This document shows, piece by piece, positions 19,683 through 27,782 of a stretch of 64,000 nt of DNA (position 1 is the stretch's first letter; the number at the start of each line of letters is the position of its first letter). The stretch spans positions 91,129 to 155,128 of the forward strand of contig NZ_NIVS01000022.1 of the NCBI RefSeq assembly GCF_002205165.1, in the 5' to 3' direction. The translations under genes were made by a program, and so were the position numbers. The notes under the pieces are model-generated. The model made no database searches and was not told the DNA's origin. It saw only the letters and a program-made list of their open reading frames with translations. The stretch is from Stenotrophomonas maltophilia (GTDB lineage: Bacteria > Pseudomonadota > Gammaproteobacteria > Xanthomonadales > Xanthomonadaceae).

Positions 19683-20744
19683 ATGGACTCCCTTACCCAG
19701 ATCGTACTCGGCGGCGCGGTGGCCGCCGCCATTGCCCCGGCCGGCCATCGCCGCGCCGCCCTGTTGGCCGGTGCCGCGCTCGGCACCCTGCCGGACCTGG
19801 ACGCGCTGCTGCTGGCGTTCACCGCCGCCGATCCGGTGGCGCTGATGGTCGAGCACCGCAGCTTCAGTCATTCCCTGCTGGTGCTGCCGTGGGTGGCGGC
19901 GTTGATCTGGTGGCTGTTCAAACGCTTTGGTCATGGCCGGGTGGCACAGGCACCGGGCCGCTGGTTCTGGGCGATCGCGCTGGCGCTGATCACCCATCCG
20001 CTGCTGGATGCCTTTACCGTTTACGGCACCCAGCTGTGGTGGCCGTTCACGCCGCATCCGACGATGTGGGCCAGTGTCTTCATCATCGACCCGCTGTATA
20101 CGGTGTGGCTGCTGCTCGCCTGTGCGGTGGCATGGTTCGCCCGTGCGCGGCCGCTGGCGCAGAAAGCGCTGGTGGCGGGGCTGGTGCTCAGCAGTGGTTA
20201 CCTGGGCTGGTCGCTGCTGGCCAAGCACAGCGTCGACCGCGAGGCCGACCGCGCGCTGGCAGCCATGGGGTTGGGTGACGCCCCGCGCTTCTCGGTGGCG
20301 ATGCCGTTCAACACGCTGCTCTGGCAGGTGGTGGCGATGACGCCCAGCGGGTATGTGATCGGCGAGCGCTCGCTGATCGCCGACCGCGGCGCGATGACCT
20401 TCGAAGGGCATCCTTCCAACGTGCAGGCCTTGCGCCAGGCGGCCACGCTGCCGGCCGTGCAGCGGCTGAACTGGTTCAACCGCGGCTTCATGCGGGCGCA
20501 GGTGGTCGATGGCGAACTGCAGCTCAGCGACCTGCGCATGGGCCTGGAGCCGGACTACACCTTCACCTTCGCGGTGGCCCGGGCCGAGGGCCAGGGCTGG
20601 GCGGCGATCACGCCACGACAGCTGCGCCCGGCGTATGAAGGGGAGCAGGGCAGGGCGATGGTGAAGCGCCGGTTCTCGGCGATGTGGCAACGCATCTGGC
20701 ACGCGCCGGCGCATCCCGAGGTGATCGCACCGAAGGCAGGTTGA
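19683..20744 (+). CDS. YdjM-like (DUF457) membrane-bound metal-dependent hydrolase
   Basis: 353 residues. The start MDSLTQIVLGGAVAAAIAP and the His/Asp motifs GTLPDLDALLL, HRSFSHSLLVLP and HPLLDAFTVYGTQLWWPF match the YdjM/DUF457 family. There are four or five membrane segments in the first 200 residues, then a soluble C-terminal domain. The biochemical activity is unproven. It follows the phosphoesterase by 48 bases and precedes a small membrane protein gene, probably as one unit. Confidence 0.8.
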   Translation: MDSLTQIVLGGAVAAAIAPAGHRRAALLAGAALGTLPDLDALLLAFTAADPVALMVEHRSFSHSLLVLPWVAALIWWLFKRFGHGRVAQAPGRWFWAIALALITHPLLDAFTVYGTQLWWPFTPHPTMWASVFIIDPLYTVWLLLACAVAWFARARPLAQKALVAGLVLSSGYLGWSLLAKHSVDREADRALAAMGLGDAPRFSVAMPFNTLLWQVVAMTPSGYVIGERSLIADRGAMTFEGHPSNVQALRQAATLPAVQRLNWFNRGFMRAQVVDGELQLSDLRMGLEPDYTFTFAVARAEGQGWAAITPRQLRPAYEGEQGRAMVKRRFSAMWQRIWHAPAHPEVIAPKAG

Positions 20745-20755
20745 ACGGAGGCACC

Positions 20756-21196
20756 GTGACCGAACGGTTCGACATGGAGATCAATGGCACGCGCTACACC
20801 CGGCTGGCCGATGTGCCGCCGGAGTACCGCGCGCTGTTGCTGGATGTGACCCCGGGCCGCTCCGCCGAGCAGCCAGCGGTGCCGTTGCGCGAGATCCTGC
20901 ACAAGGCCAAGGCGCAGCCGGACCGCGCGCGTCAGCAGCAGGTGCTGCTGGAGGAACTGCACAAGGTCGACCCCGAGCGGGCGCGGCGCATGCAGAACAA
21001 GCTCACCGAGCGTAACCAGCGGCCGGCCACCGGCACCCTGGAGGTGGGCAACACGCCCACCGCGCGGCCGCGCGAAGGCGCCCGTCTCACCGCCGGTGGT
21101 GCAACGGTCGCCCCGGGTGATCGGGGCGGGCTGGGTCTGTGGGTGGTGCTGGCAGGCGTGGTGGTGGCCAGCCTGGTGGCGTGGCTCATCGGGTAG
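20756..21196 (+). CDS. Small C-terminally anchored protein, function unknown
   Basis: 146 residues from GTG 20756, which has GGAG five bases upstream; the upstream frame overlaps the preceding gene and has no such site. The body is charged and helical (residues 35-85) with a low-complexity linker, and ends in one membrane segment (LGLWVVLAGVVVASLVAWLIG is at residues 126-146). It is therefore a tail-anchored inner-membrane protein with its body in the cytoplasm. No family recognised. Confidence 0.6.
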   Translation: MTERFDMEINGTRYTRLADVPPEYRALLLDVTPGRSAEQPAVPLREILHKAKAQPDRARQQQVLLEELHKVDPERARRMQNKLTERNQRPATGTLEVGNTPTARPREGARLTAGGATVAPGDRGGLGLWVVLAGVVVASLVAWLIG

Positions 21197-21209
21197 GGCG
21201 TGCTGCCAC

Positions 21210-22037
21210 TCAATACACCGTTGCGCGCGCCTGCACGAAGGAGAAGAAGAACACCGCGTTCGGATCGTTCTGGACCAGGCTGAACTCGCGGCGCATGCCA
21301 TCCACCGTCTCCTGGTCAACCAGGCCGGCGTCCAGCAGCGGATCGGCCGCCGACAGCAGCAGCTGCTCCCAGAACGCGATCATCGTCTTGCGACGTGCCG
21401 GCTCGCGGTTGTCCAGGTGGATGGTCTTGATCTCGGTGTGCACGTCGCGGAAGCCGCCGGCCAGCAGCAGGTTGCCGAGCTTGGCACCGACGAACGGATC
21501 GCCACCGTGGTCGTACTGGAAATCGTTGAACGCCATCCAGTAGCGCCAGATGTGCGGTGAATACGGATCGAGCAGGAACGAGGCGTTCATCACTTCGGTG
21601 ACATACACCGGCGAGCCCGGCACCAGCACGCGGCGCACTTCGTTGAGCACCCGCGCCGGCGAGGGCACGTGCTCCAGTACCCAGCACAGGAAGGCCGAAT
21701 CGAATTCGCGCGCACCGAACGGCAGGTTGCCGGCGTCGGCCTGCAGCAGGGTGTAGCGCTCGCGGCACCACGGTGTCCTGGCCAGGTTGGTGGCGGCGGT
21801 GGCCAGCTGCGCCTCGCTCAGGTCCACGCCGGTGACGTGCAGCTCCGGGAACCGCCGCAGCAGGATGTCCGTCTGCGCGCCGACGCCGCTGCCGACTTCC
21901 AGCAGGCGCGTGGCGCCGCCGTAGTCAATGCCGCTGAAGATGCTCGATTCGAACAGGCGCGACTGGGTGACCAGGCGATGCTGCTCGGTATCGGAGAAGC
22001 CGTGGAGGTAGGTCGGTGCGGTGATCGGCGGAGTCAT
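21210..22037 (-). CDS. Class I SAM-dependent methyltransferase
   Basis: 275 residues. Motif I LLEVGSGVGAQTD, motif post-I HVTGVDLSEAQL, and AFLCWVLEHVPSPARVLNEV identify a class I methyltransferase of the UbiE/Methyltransf_11 type. The substrate is not evident. It is ten bases downstream of dusB on the same strand, so co-transcribed. Confidence 0.85.
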   Translation of the reverse strand: MTPPITAPTYLHGFSDTEQHRLVTQSRLFESSIFSGIDYGGATRLLEVGSGVGAQTDILLRRFPELHVTGVDLSEAQLATAATNLARTPWCRERYTLLQADAGNLPFGAREFDSAFLCWVLEHVPSPARVLNEVRRVLVPGSPVYVTEVMNASFLLDPYSPHIWRYWMAFNDFQYDHGGDPFVGAKLGNLLLAGGFRDVHTEIKTIHLDNREPARRKTMIAFWEQLLLSAADPLLDAGLVDQETVDGMRREFSLVQNDPNAVFFFSFVQARATVY

Positions 22038-22047
22038 GGCGGAACGC

Positions 22048-23040
22048 TCAGGCAGCGGACGACAACGGCTCGCCGGCGGCGAGAGCGTCGAAATAGTCAG
22101 TGGTCAGGGCGACCTGGCTGGCGGCATCCTCGGCGCGGTTGACTACCGCACGGAAGGCGGCGTTCTCCGGCCGGTCCTTGGCGTACCAGCCCAGGTGTTT
22201 GCGCGCGATGCGCACCCCCTGCTGCTCGCCATAGAAATCGTGCAGCGCGTGCAGGTGGCCCAGCAGCAGATCGCGGACCTCGGTGACCGAGGGCGGCGCC
22301 AGCAGCTCGCCGGTGGCCAGGTAGTGCGCCACCTCGCGGAAGATCCAGGGCCGGCCCTGGGCGGCGCGCCCGATCATCACCGCGTCCACGCCGGTCTGCT
22401 TCAACACCTGCGCGGCTTTCTGCGGTGAGTCGATGTCGCCGTTGGCGATCACCGGAATACGCAGCGCTGCCTTGATCGCGGCGATGGTCTCGTACTCGGC
22501 GGTGCCGGTGTAATGCTGGTCGCGGGTACGGCCATGCACGGCCAGCGCGGCGATGCCGCTGTCTTCGGCGATGCGGGCGATCAGCGGGCCATTGCGGTGG
22601 TCGCAGTCCCACCCGGTGCGGATCTTGAGCGTGACCGGCACGTCCACCGCACTGACCACCGCGCCGAGGATGCGGGCGACCAGGTCCTCATCGCGCATCA
22701 GCGCCGAGCCGGCCCAGGCGTTGCAGACTTTCTTGGCCGGGCAGCCCATGTTGATGTCGATGATCTGCGCACCGTTGTCCACGTTGTAGCGGGCCGCCTC
22801 GGCCAGCTGCTGAGGCTCGGTGCCGGCGATCTGCACGCTGATCGGGTCCGGCTCACCGGCATGGTCCATGCGGTGCAGCGATTTGCGGGTATTCCAGAAG
22901 CGCGGGTCGGAGATGGTCATCTCCGAGGCGGCCAGGCCCGCGCCCAGCTGTTTGCACAGCAGGCGGAAGGGCTTGTCGGTGACACCGGCCATCGGTGCCA
23001 GCACCACGTTGGGCTGGATGTTGTAGGGGCCAATCTGCAT
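22048..23040 (-). CDS. dusB: tRNA-dihydrouridine synthase B
   Basis: 330 residues. It reduces specific uridines in the tRNA D-loop with FMN. The N-terminus MQIGPYNIQPNVVLAPMAGV is typical; the catalytic Cys lies in GCPAKKVCNAWAGSAL, with HGRTRDQHYTG and VIANGDIDSP following. Its usual neighbour fis is absent. A 217-base gap with a GC-rich hairpin (about 23155-23178) separates it from the azole operon upstream, which ends at 23258 on the same strand. Confidence 0.95.
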   Translation of the reverse strand: MQIGPYNIQPNVVLAPMAGVTDKPFRLLCKQLGAGLAASEMTISDPRFWNTRKSLHRMDHAGEPDPISVQIAGTEPQQLAEAARYNVDNGAQIIDINMGCPAKKVCNAWAGSALMRDEDLVARILGAVVSAVDVPVTLKIRTGWDCDHRNGPLIARIAEDSGIAALAVHGRTRDQHYTGTAEYETIAAIKAALRIPVIANGDIDSPQKAAQVLKQTGVDAVMIGRAAQGRPWIFREVAHYLATGELLAPPSVTEVRDLLLGHLHALHDFYGEQQGVRIARKHLGWYAKDRPENAAFRAVVNRAEDAASQVALTTDYFDALAAGEPLSSAA

Positions 23041-23257
23041 AGGCGCATTGTAGAGCGCCCGGCCGGCGCCGGCCGCGCTGGCGGCCAGCCCGTTCAGGCC
23101 GATCCGGAAGGGCCTGATGCGCTCCGGTCATGAGCATATGCTTGACGATTGGTTCCGCCGCCCCCAGCGGCGGCGGATGCTGCCTGGTTACCGGTCGCGC
23201 CGGACGCTGGCTGGGAATCGCATGTTCAAGTGGAGCCTGCCGCGATTCCGGCGATGG

Positions 23258-24004
23258 TCAGGGCGCCGGACCACATGCATAGGCCAACACCGCCAGATGC
23301 CGCTGCGGGTCGAGCCCGAGCAGGGCCAGCACGGCGGCGTCCTCGAACGAGCCGATCGCGCAGCCGGCGGCGTTCATCGCGGCCACCTGCTGCCCCAGCG
23401 CCCCCAGCCAGACCCCGGCCTCGATCAACACGAAGCGGCCGCCGCGCTCGCCGTACTTGGCCAGCGTCCCACCCGGCTCGGCGATCAGGAACAGCACGGC
23501 CGCCGGCCGCTCCGGCCAGTCCACGCCCAGCAGCCTGGACAGCGCCGGCCATGCGGGGCAGGGCGCTACCGGCACCAGCGCGTGCTCGAGCGGGTCGTAC
23601 CACTGGATGCCCGGCGCTGCCGCGGGCGCATCGTCGTTGCCGTACAGCGCGGCATAGGCCTGGATCGGGTACTTGGCCCCACCGGAGGGCAGACGCCGCG
23701 TGTCACTGTCGCCGGGGCGGGCCCGCAGCGGGGCCAGCACGCGCCCCAGTTCCTGCGCGCCCCACTGTGCATCACCGAAACGGCGGCCACTACGGCGCTG
23801 TGCGAGGGCATCGCCGGGGTGTACCGGGTCCGGCAAGGCGACGCCGGCTGCTGCATGCAACGGCCGTGGCGGCGACCAGGCGCGTGCGGCATCTTCGGCG
23901 ATCCGCGCGCGCATCACGTCTGCGCGCGCGGGGTTGAGCTCGCCGTTGTGCCAGAACAGATGGAACAGCGGGGCATCGTCCCAGGGGGAAGGCGGTGACG
24001 GCAT
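23258..24004 (-). CDS. SagB/ThcOx-type azoline dehydrogenase
   Basis: 248 residues from ATG 24004, 14 bases after the ycaO stop. Nitroreductase-fold FMN enzyme: LAQRRSGRRFGD, LPSGGAKYPIQAYAALY and EAGVWLGALGQQVAAMNAAG fit the SagB subgroup. In thiazole/oxazole-modified peptide (TOMM) pathways this enzyme oxidises azoline rings to azoles. It is the last gene of the four-gene operon. An in-frame start at 24085 would overlap ycaO and is less likely. Confidence 0.85.
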   Translation of the reverse strand: MPSPPSPWDDAPLFHLFWHNGELNPARADVMRARIAEDAARAWSPPRPLHAAAGVALPDPVHPGDALAQRRSGRRFGDAQWGAQELGRVLAPLRARPGDSDTRRLPSGGAKYPIQAYAALYGNDDAPAAAPGIQWYDPLEHALVPVAPCPAWPALSRLLGVDWPERPAAVLFLIAEPGGTLAKYGERGGRFVLIEAGVWLGALGQQVAAMNAAGCAIGSFEDAAVLALLGLDPQRHLAVLAYACGPAP

Positions 24005-24018
24005 GCGGTTCTCGGGGA

Positions 24019-25356
24019 TCAGCCCAATGGATGCGGGAAGGGGTTGGGAAACGCGCCGTCGTACGGCACGCCGGGATAGCGCCATGCCACGTCCCGGCAG
24101 CGGCCACCCAGGAAGGGCGCACGTTCGTCGGCATGCAGGCCGCTGAGCGCTGGCGACAGGACCCGCATCACCCGCAGGCCGGCCGCGGCCACATCGGCGG
24201 TGGTCAACTCGCGGTAGTACAGCGCGATGCCAGCACGGCCCAGCCGGCGTCGCAGCTGATCAAGCTCGATGACCGCGCGCGGCGCGGCGGGCGGGATCGC
24301 CGCGCCCGGTGGTGGCAGCTGCAAGGTACTGTCGCCCGCCACCCGTAGCAGCGGCAGCTGCGGCCACAGCTCCGGGCGCAGGGTGTAGAAGGCGGCATGT
24401 TCGTCGAAGCTGCGCAGCGCTGACGGTTCACGCGGAAGCCGTGCACGTTCGCGGCCACACAGATGGGCGGCGAAGGTCAGCGCCTGCTGCCATTCCAGCA
24501 GCGCCTTGTGCAGCGCCTCACCCGGATCGGCGCGGCAGGCGATGCCGAGGACGTGCCGCGGGCGGCCTTCGAACGGGATGCCGCCGGCGACCGCGATCAC
24601 CGGGTGCGGGTTCCAGTGCTGGGTGAGGTCGAAGGCGTGCAGTTCGCCACCGCGCTCGTGCGCGAAGGCCTGCCATTGGGCCGGCAGCGCGATTCGCCGG
24701 CCGGCCACGCCATTGAGCCAGGTGACCGCCAGCGCATCACGCTCCAGCAGCTCCTGCGCCGCGCGCAGCAGCGCCAGCCACGCGCCATCGCGCCCATCCC
24801 GCCAGGCCGCCAGACCACTGGACGTCGACGGCAACCGCGCCTGGCCGCTGCGCGGCCCCAGCCCAACCAGCTCCTGCGGCACCCAGACGACCCGGTTGTC
24901 GTCCAGCGCATGTACCGCTGCGAACAGGTCCTCGTCGCGTTCGGGCATCGGCCACGGGAAGTCCGGCATGGCGCGTTGGCTCGCCGAGAACAGCGCGAAC
25001 GCCGATTCGTCCAGACGTTGTGTGGGCGTCAGCGCATCGCGGCGACGCACCTCCAGACCCGCCTGCGCCGCCGCCAGCCGCTCCAGGGCCTCGGCGACCG
25101 CGCCGTCGGCGGCCGCAGCGGCCTCCAGCGCGACTGCGCCCGAGACGCCCTGCCAGGGATTGGCCGGGTCGGCTGGCGTGGCGGCATTGTGCACGCGCCG
25201 TCCCTCGAACAAGGGGCCGGTTGCATCGCACGGGTTGGCCTCGATCGGTCGCGCCGGGCGCACCAGACCGCAGCGCGGACGCGCTGCGCCATGCAGCAGG
25301 TGCGACGACAGCGTGGGCGTTTCCGGCACCGCCGCCTGCACGGCGGCGTGGCTCAT
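24019..25356 (-). CDS. YcaO-type cyclodehydratase (azoline-forming, SagD/TruD-like)
   Basis: 445 residues. YcaO enzymes use ATP to cyclise Cys, Ser or Thr side chains onto the peptide backbone. The ATP-site motifs are visible: LLRAAQELLERDALAVTW (E-x-x-E-R region) and GEALHKALLEWQQAL (second Glu/Gln motif). The C-terminus ends AFPNPFPHPLG; a proline-rich PxPxxP tail is the hallmark of azoline-forming YcaO proteins as opposed to other YcaO roles. An N-terminal 60-residue stretch (VRPARPIEANPCD) is less conserved. The start overlaps the stop of the membrane protein gene at 25353 (ATGA), implying matched production. Confidence 0.9.
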   Translation of the reverse strand: MSHAAVQAAVPETPTLSSHLLHGAARPRCGLVRPARPIEANPCDATGPLFEGRRVHNAATPADPANPWQGVSGAVALEAAAAADGAVAEALERLAAAQAGLEVRRRDALTPTQRLDESAFALFSASQRAMPDFPWPMPERDEDLFAAVHALDDNRVVWVPQELVGLGPRSGQARLPSTSSGLAAWRDGRDGAWLALLRAAQELLERDALAVTWLNGVAGRRIALPAQWQAFAHERGGELHAFDLTQHWNPHPVIAVAGGIPFEGRPRHVLGIACRADPGEALHKALLEWQQALTFAAHLCGRERARLPREPSALRSFDEHAAFYTLRPELWPQLPLLRVAGDSTLQLPPPGAAIPPAAPRAVIELDQLRRRLGRAGIALYYRELTTADVAAAGLRVMRVLSPALSGLHADERAPFLGGRCRDVAWRYPGVPYDGAFPNPFPHPLG

Positions 25357-25931
25357 TTCAACACGCTCAGCCAGAGCATCATCTCGAGCGCGCCCACGGC
25401 GAACAGGCCCAGCAGCAGCCCGATGGCGATGCCGATGCCGCGCCCGAGCGAACGCCCCGCGCGCTCGTAGACGAGGGCGTAGATGCCGAGATACAGCCCG
25501 ACGGCGACGAACAGCCCGAATATCGGGTTGGAGGTGCTCATGAAAATGCCGCCGCCGATCGCGGCCAGCGGCAAGGCGAACAGGCCCAGCAGGATCCGGC
25601 TGGGGCGGCTGATGCCAGCTACCGGCATCACCGGTGCGGGTGTCGCCGGGTGATCCGGAGTGACGGCGCTGGGTGGTTCCTGCGGCAACGCAGGCGGCTG
25701 GCCGTGGCGCTCGGTGGGGGTATCGACGGTGACGGGCGTGATGGCCGCGGCGCCGGGATGGGCGGCAGGCGCAACCGGTTCCAGCCTGCCGAGCACCACC
25801 GCCGACAGCACCGAGGTGCCGAGCAGGGTGACGACGCAGGAACTGCAGGTGGTCGACGTCGAGCCGCCGCCTGCCGCGGCAAGGTCCTGGCGCGAGGCAC
25901 TGGCATCGAACTGGGTCGGCAGGCGATACAT
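25353..25931 (-). CDS. Membrane protein with Ser/Thr/Cys N-terminus; candidate substrate of the azole enzymes
   Basis: 192 residues with a strong GGGAG Shine-Dalgarno seven bases before ATG 25931. Residues 1-20 look like a leader; residues 21-23 are Gly-Gly-Gly; residues 24-35 are STSTTCSSCVVT with Cys29 and Cys32; a hydrophobic run follows to residue 48. Residues 51-108 are a Pro-rich linker, and three membrane helices lie at about 111-131, 136-155 and 165-190. No known family was recognised. The N-terminus resembles TOMM precursors (leader, Gly junction, heterocyclisable core), and the gene is coupled to ycaO. Alternatives: an accessory or immunity membrane protein whose N-terminus resembles a core by chance. 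Confidence 0.75.
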   Translation of the reverse strand: MYRLPTQFDASASRQDLAAAGGGSTSTTCSSCVVTLLGTSVLSAVVLGRLEPVAPAAHPGAAAITPVTVDTPTERHGQPPALPQEPPSAVTPDHPATPAPVMPVAGISRPSRILLGLFALPLAAIGGGIFMSTSNPIFGLFVAVGLYLGIYALVYERAGRSLGRGIGIAIGLLLGLFAVGALEMMLWLSVLK

Positions 25932-25982
25932 GGGGTCACTCCCTTGACCAGGGCGGAAACGCCCGGCGCGTGGCGCACATTA

Positions 25983-26837
25983 TCACGGGCGCCCGGGGTC
26001 CCAGGGCAGTGGCAGCGGTGCAGGCAGTGACGCTTCACTGCCGTGGCAGGCGGGGCACCACGGCAGCCGCAGCACCCGGTCGCGCTCCCCATGCAGGCGA
26101 TGCAGGTCGAGCCAGACGCTGCGTTCGAGATAGCCCAGCAACAGGTGCAGCTGATCCAGCAACGGCGCGACCAGCGCAGCGATCTGTGCCGGTTGCGTTG
26201 CGACTTCCGGCAGCGCCGGCACCACTGCTTCGCCCCAGCGACGCAGCACCCGGTTGCCCAGGCAATACACGCAGGCGCTCTGGCCGGGCACCACATAGGG
26301 CCCAAGCGCGAGCGTGTGGTGATAGCTGAGGTCCAGCAGCACGTGCGGCTGTACCGGCATCTGCGTGCGGTAGCGCGCCAAGGCCTGCTCCCAGCCGAGC
26401 CCATGGCGGACCAGCACGAGGAGGTCGGCATCAGCCACGGCATCGACGCGCTGCAGATCCGCGCTGGCATGCTGGTCGAACGCGTCGGCCAACCCGGGCA
26501 GCGGTTCGCCGAGCCAATCCAGTGCATAGCGGCGCACAGGGCGCACCGCCTGCGACGGCACCAACACGCCCAGGCGCATCAACTGGCGGACCGCCGGGCC
26601 ACCGTCCGGATCGTCCTGGAGTATCGCCAGCGTGTCGTCCTGCCAGTGGCCGAGGATGCGTTCGATGATGGCCGGGGTATCCGCTTCATCGACCACGTAG
26701 AGCTCGTCGGCGCCACCGGACACCAGCAGCAGTTGGCGCTGCGCATGGGTCTGCGAAAACAGGGCCCAGGCCGGATTGCGCGTCCAGCGCGGTGCATCCG
26801 CGTGCGTGCCTGCGTGTTGCTGACTGCCTGCTGCCAC
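25983..26837 (-). CDS. TOMM leader-binding / ThiF-like cyclodehydratase partner protein (C protein)
   Basis: 284 residues from GTG 26837, which has AGGGA ten bases upstream; an upstream GTG at 26894 is possible. The first ~90 residues (ELYVVDEADTPAIIERILGH, then QLMRLGVLVP) read as the winged-helix leader-recognition element (RRE). The rest is the reduced E1/ThiF-like domain. Two CxxC pairs, CVYC near residue 204 and CPAC near residue 265, should form the structural zinc site of this family. It presents the substrate to YcaO and is first in the operon. Confidence 0.82.
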   Translation of the reverse strand: MAAGSQQHAGTHADAPRWTRNPAWALFSQTHAQRQLLLVSGGADELYVVDEADTPAIIERILGHWQDDTLAILQDDPDGGPAVRQLMRLGVLVPSQAVRPVRRYALDWLGEPLPGLADAFDQHASADLQRVDAVADADLLVLVRHGLGWEQALARYRTQMPVQPHVLLDLSYHHTLALGPYVVPGQSACVYCLGNRVLRRWGEAVVPALPEVATQPAQIAALVAPLLDQLHLLLGYLERSVWLDLHRLHGERDRVLRLPWCPACHGSEASLPAPLPLPWDPGRP

Positions 26838-26913
26838 TGCGTACAGTCCCTGTATCCGCGAAAGCGCAAGGATAGCGGCAAACAGGCCTGCCACGTTCTG
26901 CTACGGTGCGCGC

Positions 26914-27585
26914 GTGCCCACCCCGCCTCATGCCAACGCTCCGGTCCCGCATCCGCCCTGGCGCGAGGCCATGCTGTGGATGCTGCTGCTCGGCGCGATG
27001 TTCATCCATGGCTACAGCTGGACCAACCAATGGGCCGCCAGCCAGCCCCATAGCTACAGCCTGCACGGTCGCTGGGACGAGGCGATCCCGTTCTGGGCAT
27101 GGACGATCTGGCCGTATCTGGCGCTGAATCTGCTGTACCCGCTGACGTTCTTCCTCTGCCCGACCCGGTCTGCGCTGCGCCGCCATGCCCTGGCCATCGC
27201 GCTGGTGCAGGCCGCCTGCATGTTCGCGTTCGTCTGCTGGCCAACCGGCAACGTGCGTGTCTTGCCGCAGACGGAAGGCGCGAGCGGACTGCTGTTCGCC
27301 CAGCTACGCGCGTTCGAGGCGCCATTCAACATGGCGCCGTCGCTGCATGTCGCGGTGTTGGTGGTGGTCTGGCAGGCATGGCGCCGCTGGCTGCTGGCCG
27401 ATACGGCGGCGTTGCGCTGGCTGTGGCATGGCGCCTGCGGCCTGATCCTGGTGTCGACGCTCACCACCTGGCAGCACGATCTGTTGGATGTGCTTGCCGG
27501 GCTGCTGGTCGGCGCGCTGGCGCTGTGGATCACGCGCTGCATACCAATGTCGCTGGGGCGCACCGCGAGCTCAAGGGCCCCGTAG
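26914..27585 (+). CDS. PAP2-superfamily membrane phosphatase/transferase
   Basis: 223 residues from GTG 26914. Five or six membrane segments. The active-site motifs FNMAPSLHVAVLVV and TTWQHDLLDVLAG are the C2/C3 His-containing boxes of the PAP2/Aur1-like lipid phosphatase group; both catalytic histidines are present. Substrate unknown; members act on lipid phosphates or transfer phospho-head groups. It diverges from the azole operon across 76 bases; a link is possible but unsupported. Confidence 0.8.
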   Translation: MPTPPHANAPVPHPPWREAMLWMLLLGAMFIHGYSWTNQWAASQPHSYSLHGRWDEAIPFWAWTIWPYLALNLLYPLTFFLCPTRSALRRHALAIALVQAACMFAFVCWPTGNVRVLPQTEGASGLLFAQLRAFEAPFNMAPSLHVAVLVVVWQAWRRWLLADTAALRWLWHGACGLILVSTLTTWQHDLLDVLAGLLVGALALWITRCIPMSLGRTASSRAP

Positions 27586-27732
27586 CGACCGGTAGGCCCC
27601 TCGGCAAATGTCCCCCGGCCGCCGCTTCGCAGCGCCAGTGGTCTGGACACGCCCCGGCGCTCGACCTACTCGACGCCTCGCCCGGAAAGGCTCAGAGGGC
27701 GCCTCTTGATTTCATGCAGAGGGGAGCAGGAC

Positions 27733-27762
27733 AAAAAAAAGGCCAGCGCGAACGCTGGCCTT
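27733..27762 (-). terminator. rbsK intrinsic terminator
   Basis: Minus-strand perfect 10-bp stem AAGGCCAGCG/CGCTGGCCTT with a 4-nt loop, running into eight T residues, 20 bases after the ribokinase stop. The remaining gap (27586-27732) holds nothing recognised. Confidence 0.92.
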
Positions 27763-27782
27763 GGTATCCACACCGGTGACGC

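Noticed and set aside
23130..23282. Cys-rich 50-codon open frame on the plus strand, with GGGCC and ACSSGAC, near the azole operon
   Set aside because: It is opposite in direction, overlaps the sagB end, has no Shine-Dalgarno at a proper distance, uses rare codons (ATA, ATT, TTG) early, and its GGG comes from a local palindrome. A separate precursor gene here is unlikely, though it should be kept in mind.
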